Below, in pieces: positions 35,141-43,665 of a stretch of 64,000 nucleotides of DNA. The number at the start of each line of letters is the position of its first letter. Position 1 is the stretch's first letter. Below the pieces are notes generated by a model. The model did not search any database. It was not told the origin of the DNA and was given only the letters and a program-made list of their open reading frames with translations. Source of the DNA: Adhaeribacter terrigena (lineage in GTDB: Bacteria; Bacteroidota; Bacteroidia; Cytophagales; Hymenobacteraceae); assembly GCF_016623615.1 (NCBI RefSeq), contig NZ_JAEHFX010000002.1:186001-250000 (forward strand), in the 5' to 3' direction. A program made the position numbers and the translations under genes.

Positions 35141-36456
35141 ATGTTACGGAACTCTTCGGCCGTTACGGTTTTTTCTACTACTGTCATTTTTTCCTTTAAG
35201 GCTTCGATCACTTTCTCTGCCAAAATGGCTTCATATTCGTTCATGTAGTTCTTACCGTTGTCCTGACGCAGGTAATTGTCAGCGAACTGGTTCATGCTTT
35301 CCATCATTTCTTCCGAAACTTCCGGCATGTTGAACTGCGCCAGCATTTTTTCTTTGGTGCGTTCTACCACTTCCTGGTTTGTAACTTTCAGGCCGTTATC
35401 TTCCACCACTTTGTTGCGGATCATAGACCATTTCAGCTCTTTTTCGTAGTTCTCGATGTTTTCTTCGATCTGCTCAGCTGTCAGTTTGCCTTCGTTCGCC
35501 GTCAGTAACCACTTTTTCATGAACTCACGCGGAACTTCAATCTTGGTTTCGTTTACCAGCTTGTCCACAATTTTGTGGTTCAATACTTTCTCGGCTTCCT
35601 GCTTGTAGTTCTCTTCGATGGTTTCTTTCACTTTTGCATCAAACTCTTCGCGGCTTTTTACGGCTTCTTTCCCGAAAATCTTATCGAAGAAATCCTGATC
35701 GATCGGGGCAGCTTCGGTACGGGAAATATTATCAACTGTAAACTCGAAATTGCCTTTCAGTTCAGCTGCTTTTTCTTTGCCGGCGCCGGTTACGTTCGCT
35801 ACCGCGTTCACATCGTTGCCGAAAGCTTCCAGCAGGTTAAAGGTAATTACATCGCCTTTTTTCTTGCCGATGAACAGATCCTGGTTGGCTTTCAGTTTGT
35901 TTAAAGGCAGCAGGGTAGAGGTTTTGAAATCGCCATCCAGCTGCTTCAGTTCGCCGAAAATATAATCGTTGGCTTCAGAAGTTTCCGGGCTTTCGGTTTT
36001 GCCGAACTGGCGCTGCATGTGCTCATAAGCCTCGTTAATGGTTTCGTCATCAACCTCTACTTTGTAACCTTCCACAGAAGCAGTTTCGCCTAAGTTCAGT
36101 TCGAATTCCGGCAACAAACCCAGTTCGTAGCTGAAATCGAATTCTTTCTGCGTATCCCAGTCAATATTTTCAACGCGCTCCGGAAGCGGCTCGCCTAAAA
36201 TTTTGATCTTGTTTTCTTTAATGTAGTTGTTTACCGACTCGTGCAGCAATTTGTTGATCGCATCTACCAGCAGGCTTTTGCCATACATTTTACGGATCAT
36301 GCCAGCCGGCACCTTGCCCGGACGGAAACCTTTGATCTGCGCTTTTTTGCTGTATTCTTTAACCTGTGCTTCTACGCCCGGAGCGTAATCGGCTTCAGCA
36401 AGTTTCACGCGCAAACGGGCGCTGGTCGGGTTTTGTTTTTCTAATGTAATATCCAA
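35131..36456 (-). CDS. tig: Trigger factor (ribosome-associated chaperone)
   Basis: Ribosome-bound folding factor of 441 residues. The N-terminal ribosome-binding domain carries the signature IKGFRPGKVPAGMIRKMYG (residues 41-59), a GFRxGK-type motif. The middle peptidyl-prolyl isomerase-like domain is divergent, as usual in Bacteroidota, and the C-terminal chaperone arms are helical and charged. The start is TTG (MDITLEKQNPTSARLRVKL); no ATG or GTG precedes it in frame at a suitable place. It lies downstream of tRNA-Leu, whose terminator separates them. Confidence 0.95.
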   Translation of the reverse strand: MDITLEKQNPTSARLRVKLAEADYAPGVEAQVKEYSKKAQIKGFRPGKVPAGMIRKMYGKSLLVDAINKLLHESVNNYIKENKIKILGEPLPERVENIDWDTQKEFDFSYELGLLPEFELNLGETASVEGYKVEVDDETINEAYEHMQRQFGKTESPETSEANDYIFGELKQLDGDFKTSTLLPLNKLKANQDLFIGKKKGDVITFNLLEAFGNDVNAVANVTGAGKEKAAELKGNFEFTVDNISRTEAAPIDQDFFDKIFGKEAVKSREEFDAKVKETIEENYKQEAEKVLNHKIVDKLVNETKIEVPREFMKKWLLTANEGKLTAEQIEENIENYEKELKWSMIRNKVVEDNGLKVTNQEVVERTKEKMLAQFNMPEVSEEMMESMNQFADNYLRQDNGKNYMNEYEAILAEKVIEALKEKMTVVEKTVTAEEFRNMSF

Positions 36457-36504
36457 GGCTGAAAAGTATTTAGGTTTGGAAAACTGATTTCGGGTTAAAA
36501 TTTA

Positions 36505-36538
36505 AAAACCCTCAACAACCTGGGCTATTGAGGGTTTT
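36505..36538 (-). terminator. Terminator downstream of tRNA-Leu
   Basis: 11-bp stem AAAACCCTCAA (36505-36515) and complement (36528-36538); on the minus strand it follows the tRNA 3' end by 8 bp and is followed by TTTTT. Confidence 0.85.
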
Positions 36539-36545
36539 ATTAATG

Positions 36546-36627
36546 TGCGGATGGAGGGACTCGAACCCCCATGCCTCGCAGCGCTAGATCCTAAGTCTAG
36601 TGCGTCTACCAATTTCGCCACATCCGC
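36546..36627 (-). tRNA. tRNA-Leu, anticodon UAG
   Basis: The minus strand folds as a class II tRNA: acceptor GCGGATG pairs with CATCCGC, a D-arm follows with GGTAGAC, and the anticodon stem CTAGA/TCTAG encloses loop CTTAGGA, giving anticodon TAG. A long variable arm (CGCTGCGAGGCAT) and a T-arm with GTTCGAGT complete it. The discriminator base is A and the CCA is not encoded. It reads CUN-type leucine codons, primarily CUA. Confidence 0.96.
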
Positions 36628-36656
36628 GGGTAATCTGCTTTTTCTTTAAAGCGTTG

Positions 36657-36664
36657 CAAAGGTA
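36657..36664 (-). promoter_or_regulatory. Candidate -7 box for tRNA-Leu
   Basis: TACCTTTG on the minus strand, 30 bp before the tRNA 5' end, matches TAnnTTTG. The -33 TTTG is not clear. Confidence 0.45.
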
Positions 36665-36698
36665 AAACAGATTTTTTAATTGCGCAATACTTTTTTCA

Positions 36699-36728
36699 GA
36701 GTTTTTTGTGGGAATTTGATAGCGTTTT
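36699..36728 (-). repeat. 30-bp AACGSTA element
   Basis: Box 1 AAAACGCTA, box 2 AAAAACTC, exact register. Confidence 0.88.
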
Positions 36729-36765
36729 GTAAGGGGTTTATTCTGAGCGGATTATACTGATTGCT

Positions 36766-36795
36766 GACTTTTCAGCGTTAAAAGGATAGTGTTTT
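36766..36795 (-). repeat. 30-bp AACGSTA element
   Basis: Box 1 AAAACACTA (one change), box 2 GAAAAGTC, exact register; 67 bp from the preceding copy and 13 bp from the stop of the gene at 36808. Confidence 0.82.
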
Positions 36796-36807
36796 ATTGA
36801 GAAAAGC

Positions 36808-37575
36808 TCAATTATTTCTATCTGCCAGTTCCAGCATTACACCAATAATCTGAAACATCAAATAATAACTTCCTTTATCAATTACCGGTAAATCGGGAAT
36901 AATAATATTGGAATTTTCTTGTTGCCACGGATTATTACTTATTGGCAAGATGTAGCCTGTTTTCAAACCAAACTTAATATCGTAAACGTGTTTCTTAAAC
37001 CAACCGGTTTTATAATAGAATTCTGCACCAGCTTTTACATTTATATTTTGTATACTTTTTAATGTAATTAATGAGGAAGCACCTAAAGTTAAATTATTGA
37101 TAGAATTTGCCGATGCTTTCGAAACACTATCAAACGATAATTGAAAGTTTGAATAATGAGCGCCTAGTGAGGGAAAGTAGATTTGCCATTTTCGTTTATT
37201 TAGTAAAACCCGCGATAGGTCGCCACCAGCATATACCCCAGATAAATGTACATAATTATATTTCGAAGCAATTTCGGAATACGTTTGACTTTGGTTTACT
37301 TCCAACAAGGTTAGAAACATATTTCCCATAAACACCTCATTCCCTAAATGTAATTGCCATTCTACTGCGCCGGCTTCATGTTCAAGTTTCGGAATTCCCA
37401 ACGCATTTAAACTTTTGTTTAGTTCTCTGAGATCCATGGCATGGGCTCCTGCATTTAACGAAAGACCAACCAAACTGAAAAGATTATTGTTTTCAGGTAT
37501 AAGTTCCGGATCAAATTGCTGCGCCCGTACAATTAATGGCAAAATCAGGAAAGTGAGAAATGATATGAATTTCAT
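36808..37575 (-). CDS. Secreted barrel-like protein of unknown function, low GC
   Basis: 255 residues from the ATG at 37575, which gives a clean signal peptide (MKFISFLTFLILPLIVRAQQ). The ATG at 37611 would add twelve residues before it. The mature sequence alternates hydrophobic and polar residues with many Asn/Ser turns (for example VYAGGDLSRVLLNKRKWQIYFPSL in parts, and FGLKTGYILPIS), consistent with an outer-membrane beta-barrel. I recognise no family. Its AT-rich composition contrasts with the rel gene upstream. It stands alone between tRNA-Leu and rel and is divergent from rel. Confidence 0.65.
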   Translation of the reverse strand: MKFISFLTFLILPLIVRAQQFDPELIPENNNLFSLVGLSLNAGAHAMDLRELNKSLNALGIPKLEHEAGAVEWQLHLGNEVFMGNMFLTLLEVNQSQTYSEIASKYNYVHLSGVYAGGDLSRVLLNKRKWQIYFPSLGAHYSNFQLSFDSVSKASANSINNLTLGASSLITLKSIQNINVKAGAEFYYKTGWFKKHVYDIKFGLKTGYILPISNNPWQQENSNIIIPDLPVIDKGSYYLMFQIIGVMLELADRNN

Positions 37576-37648
37576 CAGAAAACTATGGGCTATAAAATTT
37601 TTGCTGTTCAAATTTAATAATTATATTTTGTTACGAATTATAAATTAA

Positions 37649-37678
37649 AAAACAGTATCGCTCGGAGCATAAAAACTC
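37649..37678 (+). repeat. 30-bp AACGSTA element
   Basis: Box 1 AAAACAGTA (one change), box 2 AAAAACTC, in the divergent promoter region upstream of rel. Confidence 0.72.
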
Positions 37679-37754
37679 GCGTATAACCTAATATCTTTAC
37701 CGAATTATTTTCACCCCATTCTGCGCAAGCAGAACCGAATACATAAATTTAGGA

Positions 37755-39956
37755 ATGATCGATCCTGAAGCTGAACGCAAGGAAATTCTGCGCCATTACC
37801 GCCGGATTTTAAAATACGCCAAACCTTTCCTGAAAGGCAACGACGCCAAGCTCATAAAAAAAGCTTTTAATACCTCCGTAGAAGCGCACAAAGACATGCG
37901 CCGCAAATCGGGCGAACCGTACATTCTGCACCCGCTGGCCGTAGCCCAGATCGTAGTAGAAGAAATTGGCCTCGGCACCACCGGCATTGTAGCGGCTTTG
38001 CTGCACGATGTGGTAGAAGATACCGAAATGGAGATATCCGACATCGCGCGTGAATTCGGGCCGAAGGTTGCTAAAATTGTAGAAGGCTTAACTAAAATTT
38101 CCGGCGTTTTCGATTACGGTACCTCGCAGCAGGCCGAAAACTTCCGGAAAATGCTGCTTACGCTCTCCGACGACGTGCGGGTAATTCTGATCAAGATCGC
38201 CGACCGCCTGCACAACATGCGGACCCTGGATAGTATGCCGCGCGACAAACAGCTCAAGATCGCTTCGGAAACCATGTACCTGTACGCGCCGCTGGCCCAC
38301 CGCCTGGGTTTATACGCCATAAAAAGCGAGCTCGAAGATCTTTACCTGAAATACACCGATACCGAAACGTACAAAGATATTTCGAACAAGATCCGGCAAA
38401 CGCGCAGCTCCCGCACCAAATTTATCCGCGATTTTACCCTGCCCCTTGAGGACGAACTGCATAAGCACGGTTTCGAATTTGAGATAAAAGGCCGCCCAAA
38501 ATCCATTTATTCCATCCTCAAAAAGATCAAGAAACAAAACATCACCTTCGATGAAATCTACGATCTTTTTGCGATCCGCATTATTCTGGACGTGCCGCCG
38601 GAAAACGAAAAAGCGGCCTGCTGGCAGGTTTATTCCATCGTAACGGACCATTATCAGCCCAATCCCGACCGCCTGCGTGACTGGGTAAGCACGCCCAAAG
38701 CCAACGGCTACGAAAGTTTGCACACCACTGTAATGAGCAAGACCGGCCAGTGGGTGGAAGTGCAGATCCGCAGCAAACGCATGGACGAAATCGCCGAAAA
38801 AGGTTACGCCGCGCACTGGAAATACAAACACGGTACGCCGAGCAGCTCTGAAAGTGCGCTGGAGCAATGGATCAACAAAGTGCGGGAAATGCTCGATTCC
38901 AACGATTCGAACGCGCTGGAATTCATGGATGAGTTCCGGAAAAACCTGTTCGTGGAAGAAGTGTTCGTGTTTACGCCCAAAGGCGACCTCATTATTCTGC
39001 CGGATAAATCTACCACCCTGGATTTTGCCTTCGAAATTCATACCCAGATCGGGTTGCAATGTCTGGGCGCCAAGGTAAACCAGAAACTCGTGCCGCTGAG
39101 TTACCGCCTCAAAAACGGCGACCAGGTTGAAATTCTGACCTCCATGAAACAAAAGCCGGCCGAAGAATGGCTCAATTTTGTGTCTACTTCCAAGGCCCGC
39201 GCTAAAATAAAAGATTTCCTCCGCGACGAGAAAAAGATCCGGGCCGAAGAAGGGCATATTCTGGTGGAAAGCCAGCTGGCCAAACTCGGCATCGATAGCA
39301 ATCATCATAATCTAAACCGGTTGCTGATCCATTTCAACGTGCATAGTTTGCCGGAGCTTTATTACCGCGCCGCCACCGATAAACTGGACCTGAATGAAAT
39401 AACCGAAGATATTTTCGACCCGCATAGCGAAGCTTCCAAAGCGGTTTCCAATAAACTGGAGCCCAAACAATTCGATCTGGAAGTGCAAAAAGCGCGCGGC
39501 CTTTCTGCGGATATGCTCGTGATCGGGGAAAATACCTCGAAGTTCGATTATAAAATTGCTACCTGTTGCAACCCGATTCCCGGCGACGATGTGTTTGGTT
39601 TTCAGACCGAAGACGAAGGCATTATCATTCACCGTACATCCTGCCCGGTGGCTATAGAATTACTGGCCAACCACGGTAACCGCATTGTAAAAACCAAGTG
39701 GACCGATCAGCAGGAACTTGCTTTCCTGGCCGGCATCCGCATAAAGGGCTCCGACCGCGTAGGTTTGGTAAACGACGTAACCCGCATCATTTCCAACTCG
39801 CTGAAAGTGAACATGCGCTCCATTACCATCGATTCGGAAGACGGGTTTTTTGAAGGCAACATCATGGTTTTCGTAAACGATACCGCGCATTTAGATAAAC
39901 TCATCCAACGCCTAAGCAAAGTGAACGGCGTATTACTGGTAGAACGGTTCGATTGA
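37755..39956 (+). CDS. relA: Bifunctional (p)ppGpp synthetase/hydrolase Rel/SpoT
   Basis: Stringent-response enzyme of 733 residues. The N-terminal HD hydrolase domain is intact (HPLAVAQIVVEE, then ALLHDVVEDTE with the HDxxED motif, and KIADRLHNMRTL). The synthetase domain has GRPKSIYSILKK, FAIRIILD, YESLHTTVMSKTGQWVEVQIRS and AEKGYAAHWKYK. A TGS domain (FTPKGDLIILPDKSTTLDFA) follows at about residue 400, then a conserved Cys-containing segment (ATCCNPIPGDDV) and the C-terminal ACT domain. Both catalytic sites look intact, so both making and degrading (p)ppGpp is expected. Bacteroidota often carry a single such enzyme. Confidence 0.96.
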   Translation: MIDPEAERKEILRHYRRILKYAKPFLKGNDAKLIKKAFNTSVEAHKDMRRKSGEPYILHPLAVAQIVVEEIGLGTTGIVAALLHDVVEDTEMEISDIAREFGPKVAKIVEGLTKISGVFDYGTSQQAENFRKMLLTLSDDVRVILIKIADRLHNMRTLDSMPRDKQLKIASETMYLYAPLAHRLGLYAIKSELEDLYLKYTDTETYKDISNKIRQTRSSRTKFIRDFTLPLEDELHKHGFEFEIKGRPKSIYSILKKIKKQNITFDEIYDLFAIRIILDVPPENEKAACWQVYSIVTDHYQPNPDRLRDWVSTPKANGYESLHTTVMSKTGQWVEVQIRSKRMDEIAEKGYAAHWKYKHGTPSSSESALEQWINKVREMLDSNDSNALEFMDEFRKNLFVEEVFVFTPKGDLIILPDKSTTLDFAFEIHTQIGLQCLGAKVNQKLVPLSYRLKNGDQVEILTSMKQKPAEEWLNFVSTSKARAKIKDFLRDEKKIRAEEGHILVESQLAKLGIDSNHHNLNRLLIHFNVHSLPELYYRAATDKLDLNEITEDIFDPHSEASKAVSNKLEPKQFDLEVQKARGLSADMLVIGENTSKFDYKIATCCNPIPGDDVFGFQTEDEGIIIHRTSCPVAIELLANHGNRIVKTKWTDQQELAFLAGIRIKGSDRVGLVNDVTRIISNSLKVNMRSITIDSEDGFFEGNIMVFVNDTAHLDKLIQRLSKVNGVLLVERFD

Positions 39957-39991
39957 TTTAGAATGTAAAATTTTGTAATTAAAATAGTGGG

Positions 39992-40171
39992 CCATCCCGA
40001 GCTATTGCGTCATTCTGAGCCTGTCGAAGAAATCGAAGATTCAGCGGAGCTAAACTAACTGGTACTCCTATGGAATTCGAGCGAAGCAAGGAATTCCTTA
40101 CTCAAGGCCTGAGATTAGTTTTCGTGCGGGTTCGGTACGCGTTAGTTTCCTCGGCAAGCTCGGAATGACGA
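39992..40171 (-). repeat. REP-like dispersed repeat, copy 3
   Basis: Inverted relative to copies 1 and 2. Shares ATTCTGAGCCTGTCGAAGAA, the block around TTCAGCGGAGCTAAACTAAC, and the GGGTTCGGTACGCGTTAG segment, with about 35 bp extra at the distal end. Confidence 0.85.
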
Positions 40172-40220
40172 AAATTTATTTTTAAGCATGGTATTCACCT
40201 GAATACCATGCTTCAGCTCA

Positions 40221-40250
40221 AAAACGGTATCGAATTCCACAAAAAAAGTC
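40221..40250 (+). repeat. 30-bp AACGSTA element fused to a terminator
   Basis: Box 1 AAAACGGTA, box 2 AAAAAGTC; box 2 forms the first half of the hairpin at 40242-40273. Confidence 0.9.
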
Positions 40251-40273
40251 TGGCCTCAGAACCAGACTTTTTT
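40242..40273. terminator. Bidirectional terminator
   Basis: 12-bp perfect stem AAAAAAGTCTGG (40242-40253) and complement (40262-40273), with an 8-nt loop, between convergent genes. Confidence 0.9.
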
Positions 40274-40278
40274 GCGTT

Positions 40279-40308
40279 AAAACGGTAGCCTTTTCGGGTG
40301 AAAACTGC
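40279..40308 (+). repeat. 30-bp AACGSTA element touching a stop codon
   Basis: Box 1 AAAACGGTA, box 2 AAAACTGC; its end abuts the stop codon of the minus-strand gene at 40309. Confidence 0.85.
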
Positions 40309-41319
40309 TTATAATTTCGCCAGGAAAGCCAGCGTATCTACGCCGTCCGCATAATCCCAAACCATGGGGCACTGCGCCTGGCCAAACGGGAAACTTTTCG
40401 GGTACCAGCCGGCGGAGGAAACCACGCATTGCGTTTTATGTTCTGCTTCCGCCATTTTCCGGTAAAGGTCGGGCAGGCCGTTAAAGGTTTCGTAGTGAAT
40501 AACCGAAATAGGAGAGACCGTTTGCGCATTTTCGGTTAAAAGCAGAAAGCCGTTATCGAAATGCGGCACGCCGTTTACCAGCAGAATAGATTTGTTGTAG
40601 TCGTAATTATTCTGGTAGCGGTGGTGGTCTAAAATGGATTTGTAGCTTTCAATGCTTTCGTAAAATTTATCGAAACGGTAGCCTTCGGGCACAAAAAACT
40701 TGGAAATGTTGCGGCAGCCCAAACCGTAATACTGGAAAATATCGTTGCCTAAAGCATGCAGTTCTTCTTCGGTTTCGAAACCGGTTAAAACGGCCACGCT
40801 GCTGCGGTTTTTGCGGATAATGTGCGGCCTGCTGGCAAAATAATACTCAAAATAACGCGCCGTATTATCCGAACCCGTAGCAATAATGGCTTCCGATTCC
40901 TTTAAAAGTTCAGCAAACGAAATGTAATCGGCAAAACGCGGCTCGATTTGCAGCAATTCTTCTACCACAAATTTCACCAGGTGCGGGTCGTCGGAAGAGG
41001 TTTTTACCAAGGCGTGGTGCCCGGAAATTAATACGCTCAGCAGATCGTGGAAACCCACCAGCGGAATGTTGCCGGCCATTACAATGCCCACTTTTTTCGG
41101 CGAAATCTGCGGAAAATCGTACACAAAAAGCCACTCCCGCAGATATTGTTCTTCCAGCAGATTAGCAATGCCTTGAAAAGCAGCCGTTACGTTAGGCAGA
41201 TCGAACCAGGAATTGGCGCTGCGGGCCCGTGAAGCCAGGTGTTGCAGTTCGTCAGGCGAAAGGTTTTTCAAACGCTGGCCTAATGTTGCAAATGCGGCGA
41301 TCCGGTTCTCTAAGGTCAT
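40309..41319 (-). CDS. Acyl-CoA reductase, LuxC family
   Basis: 336 residues of the LuxC/aldehyde dehydrogenase-like family, which reduces acyl-CoA or acyl-enzyme to aldehyde using NADPH. The cofactor region has IVMAGNIPLVGFHDLLSVLISGHHALVKTSSDD, and IIATGSDNTARYFEYYF matches the family glycine motif. The probable catalytic Cys is in YYGLGCRNISKFFVPEGY. Bacteroidota members lack luciferase genes; the physiological substrate is unknown. It is divergently paired with a 4Fe-4S ferredoxin gene, an arrangement I know from other Bacteroidota, which suggests a shared redox role. The gene ends next to an AACGSTA element and terminator. Confidence 0.87.
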   Translation of the reverse strand: MTLENRIAAFATLGQRLKNLSPDELQHLASRARSANSWFDLPNVTAAFQGIANLLEEQYLREWLFVYDFPQISPKKVGIVMAGNIPLVGFHDLLSVLISGHHALVKTSSDDPHLVKFVVEELLQIEPRFADYISFAELLKESEAIIATGSDNTARYFEYYFASRPHIIRKNRSSVAVLTGFETEEELHALGNDIFQYYGLGCRNISKFFVPEGYRFDKFYESIESYKSILDHHRYQNNYDYNKSILLVNGVPHFDNGFLLLTENAQTVSPISVIHYETFNGLPDLYRKMAEAEHKTQCVVSSAGWYPKSFPFGQAQCPMVWDYADGVDTLAFLAKL

Positions 41320-41325
41320 ATTCTT

Positions 41326-41362
41326 TAAATTTGAAGATTTGAATATTTGGAAATTTGAAGTT
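41326..41362. repeat. AATTTGAAGATTTG-type AT-rich repeat
   Basis: Tandem degenerate units of the form AAATTTGAAGATTTGAATAT directly upstream of the LuxC-like gene start. A related tract lies upstream of valS at 43624-43660. Confidence 0.6.
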
Positions 41363-41383
41363 CACCTTCGCGGCTCCGGTTTA

Positions 41384-41413
41384 AAAACGGTATTTAAAAA
41401 GGTGATAAAAGTC
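41384..41413 (+). repeat. 30-bp AACGSTA element
   Basis: Box 1 AAAACGGTA, box 2 TAAAAGTC, exact register; located between divergent genes, upstream of the ferredoxin promoter. Confidence 0.82.
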
Positions 41414-41440
41414 ATTTCCGGGGAATAAAAACTCCGGAAA

Positions 41441-41472
41441 TTTGATTACGTAGGAGATTGTTCCTACTTTTG
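41441..41472 (+). promoter_or_regulatory. Promoter of the ferredoxin gene
   Basis: TTTG at 41441-41444, 20-bp spacer, TACTTTTG at 41465-41472: an excellent match to the Bacteroidota primary sigma consensus TTTG-N19/20-TAnnTTTG. Predicted start site about 41480, leader about 45 nt. Confidence 0.8.
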
Positions 41473-41502
41473 CGCCGCGAAATTACGGATAATAAACTTT
41501 AA

Positions 41503-41874
<372 letters not shown>

Positions 41875-41902
41875 TCTGCCGTTTACATTCTTATTATTAT
41901 GG

Positions 41903-41922
41903 AAACCCGCTTCGGCGGGTTT
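41903..41922 (+). terminator. Ferredoxin gene terminator
   Basis: AAACCCGC-TTCG-GCGGGTTT hairpin with a UUCG tetraloop, followed by a T-run, 28 bp after the stop. Confidence 0.93.
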
Positions 41923-42080
41923 TTTTATTCCCAATTCTTTCCAGATTTAGAAGCGAATTTTGATTATTATTTGGGTCTTTCCAGGGAGAATTTAATTAAG
42001 TTATGAACCTGATTCAGAAATATTTAATTAAATTTATAGACCTATTAATCGATTTTTGGTTCAGTTTAAATTATTAGGGA

Positions 42081-42974
42081 ATGCGGAATTTATTTACGGG
42101 CTTTTTTCTATTACTTCAATTTCAGGCTTTTGCCCAAACTCCCTATACCAGCCTGCCAGATTCTTCCCAATCAACCAAAGTGCGGAATTCAACTCTTACC
42201 CAAAAGTTGGAAAAGTTTGGACCCTTCGTTCAGAAATCAAAAGGTTTTGTAAAAGCTGCCTTAGAAACCCCACCCACGCGCGAATTAAAAATTCTGGGAA
42301 GATCAGCCCTGGTTATATCGGGCGTAAGTGCGGCAGGCGCGGCTACCTATGCTTTCGGCGACGAACCCTTACGGGATTTTACCCTGGCTAACCGAAGCGA
42401 TTTTACTTCCAAAGTTTCCGGTTACATAGAGCCTTTGGGCCGCTCGAGCCGCATGATCGTGGCCGCCGGCGGTTTTTACGCTACCGGCCTGGCCCTGAGA
42501 AACCCGAAACTGCAACGCGCCGGAATTCTAACTGCCTCCAGTTTGCTCATCAATGATTTTGTAACCGGTAAATTAAAAGACGAATTTCAGCGCCGCCGCC
42601 CCGACGCTGCCGATGACAACCATTATTTTGAAGGTGGAGAAGGCGGCCGCAAACATCAGTCCTTTCCCTCGTCGCATACATCCACCGCTTTTACTTTTGC
42701 TACCTCTATTGCTACCGTTTACAAAGATCACAAATGGATCCCGCCGGTTGCTTACGGTATGGCTACACTCGTTGGTCTCTCCCGCATTCACGATAACCAA
42801 CACTGGGCCACCGATGTAATGGCCGGGGCCGCCGTCGGATTTATTACCGCCAAAACCACCAACTTGATCCTGAAACAAACTGAAAAGCAACTTGCAAAAC
42901 GGAAAGTTAATATTTACCTGGCCCCAAGGGTTTCTACTGGTTTGCTCGGCTTAAGTGTAGGCGGGACGTTGTGA
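42081..42974 (+). CDS. PAP2-family phosphatase
   Basis: 297 residues with a signal peptide (MRNLFTGFFLLLQFQAFAQ) and the three type 2 phosphatidic acid phosphatase motifs: KDEFQRRRP (K-x6-RP), FPSSHTS (PSSH in place of PSGH), and SRIHDNQHWATD (SR-x5-H-x3-D). Hydrophobic segments lie around residues 65-85, 120-140 and 195-215. Likely substrates are undecaprenyl or other lipid phosphates at the membrane. The N-terminal export signal and the final soluble strand suggest a periplasmic or outer-membrane location. The in-frame extension to 42056 does not apply; the ATG at 42081 gives the signal peptide. Confidence 0.87.
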   Translation: MRNLFTGFFLLLQFQAFAQTPYTSLPDSSQSTKVRNSTLTQKLEKFGPFVQKSKGFVKAALETPPTRELKILGRSALVISGVSAAGAATYAFGDEPLRDFTLANRSDFTSKVSGYIEPLGRSSRMIVAAGGFYATGLALRNPKLQRAGILTASSLLINDFVTGKLKDEFQRRRPDAADDNHYFEGGEGGRKHQSFPSSHTSTAFTFATSIATVYKDHKWIPPVAYGMATLVGLSRIHDNQHWATDVMAGAAVGFITAKTTNLILKQTEKQLAKRKVNIYLAPRVSTGLLGLSVGGTL

Positions 42975-43263
42975 TTTACCTATCCAGCAGATGAATCAGG
43001 GAAGGGATTTTGTCTGTATTTGGAGGCATCAGATTATAGGATTAAAAGATTTTTCATTCAAGAAAATTTTTCCAATTCCGATTTCACACATATTCCGCCA
43101 GCGCAACGTATCCTGAACATCACGTTATTTGGAAGACTAAACTAAAAGAAATCTTACTACGAAGGAACCGACACCAGTTTCTGCGTGCGCGGCCTCCTAT
43201 TCATACGGTGCATTCAGGCAGGCCGATAGGCCAGTTAGAATAGAAGACACGAACACAGAAACT

Positions 43264-43284
43264 GAAGATTCAGCGAAGCTAAAC
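43264..43284 (-). repeat. Fragment of the REP-like repeat
   Basis: GAAGATTCAGCGAAGCTAAA matches the central block of copy 3 (40008-40060) with one change. Only this block is preserved. Confidence 0.45.
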
Positions 43285-43358
43285 GAAGCCACCCGGCTTG
43301 AGGGAGAAAGTTTACTTAATAATTAAAAATTAATAATTAAGTAATAAAGTCCGCTATG

Positions 43359-43388
43359 AAAACGGTATCCTTTCTGCTCCAAAAAGTC
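43359..43388 (+). repeat. 30-bp AACGSTA element
   Basis: Box 1 AAAACGGTA and box 2 AAAAAGTC, exact register, next to the AT-rich tract at 43315-43346. Confidence 0.9.
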
Positions 43389-43446
43389 AATTGCAAACTT
43401 CACTACCAACCTGATAAAATAACTCTGCCATAAAGGAGGCCATAAA

Positions 43447-43476
43447 AAAAAGGTACTCTTTCCCGCCAAAAAACTC
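43447..43476 (+). repeat. 30-bp AACGSTA element, degenerate
   Basis: Box 1 AAAAAGGTA, box 2 AAAAACTC; register kept, box 1 damaged. Confidence 0.5.
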
Positions 43477-43623
43477 TGCGAAATCCATTAATCCCTTTAA
43501 TCCACGATCAAAAAACTCCAAAACCAAATTCCCTTCCGCAACATCTGAAAAAATCCCTAATTTTGCTTTTTACAGAATAAAGCCGGTTTAGCCGGGCTGA
43601 ATACGGAATATGAAGAGCATCAT

Positions 43624-43660
43624 TTTCAGATCTTCAGATTTCCAAATCTTCAAATTGCAA
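43624..43660. repeat. AATTTGAAGATTTG-type AT-rich repeat before valS
   Basis: Degenerate units such as TTCAGATTTCCAAATCTTCA, inverted relative to the tract at 41326-41362, ending 6 bp before the valS start codon. Confidence 0.55.
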
Positions 43661-43665
43661 AACAG

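Larger units (their letters stand above)
39957..40308. other. 352-bp convergent intergenic region rel / LuxC-like gene
   Basis: Filled by the inverted REP-like repeat (39992-40171), a short hairpin CATGGTATTCAcctGAATACCATG (about 40188-40211), and two AACGSTA elements flanking a bidirectional terminator (40242-40273). Confidence 0.8.
42975..43665. other. 691-bp intergenic region PAP2-valS
   Basis: Contains a fragment of the REP-like repeat (about 43264-43284), an AT-rich TTAATAATTAAAAATTAA tract (43315-43346) similar to the coxD spacer, a good AACGSTA element (43359) and a degenerate one (43447). TAATTTTG at 43558-43565 could be a -7 box for valS, but no -33 TTTG fits. An AATTTGAAGATTTG-type tract precedes valS. 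No gene is seen. Confidence 0.6.
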
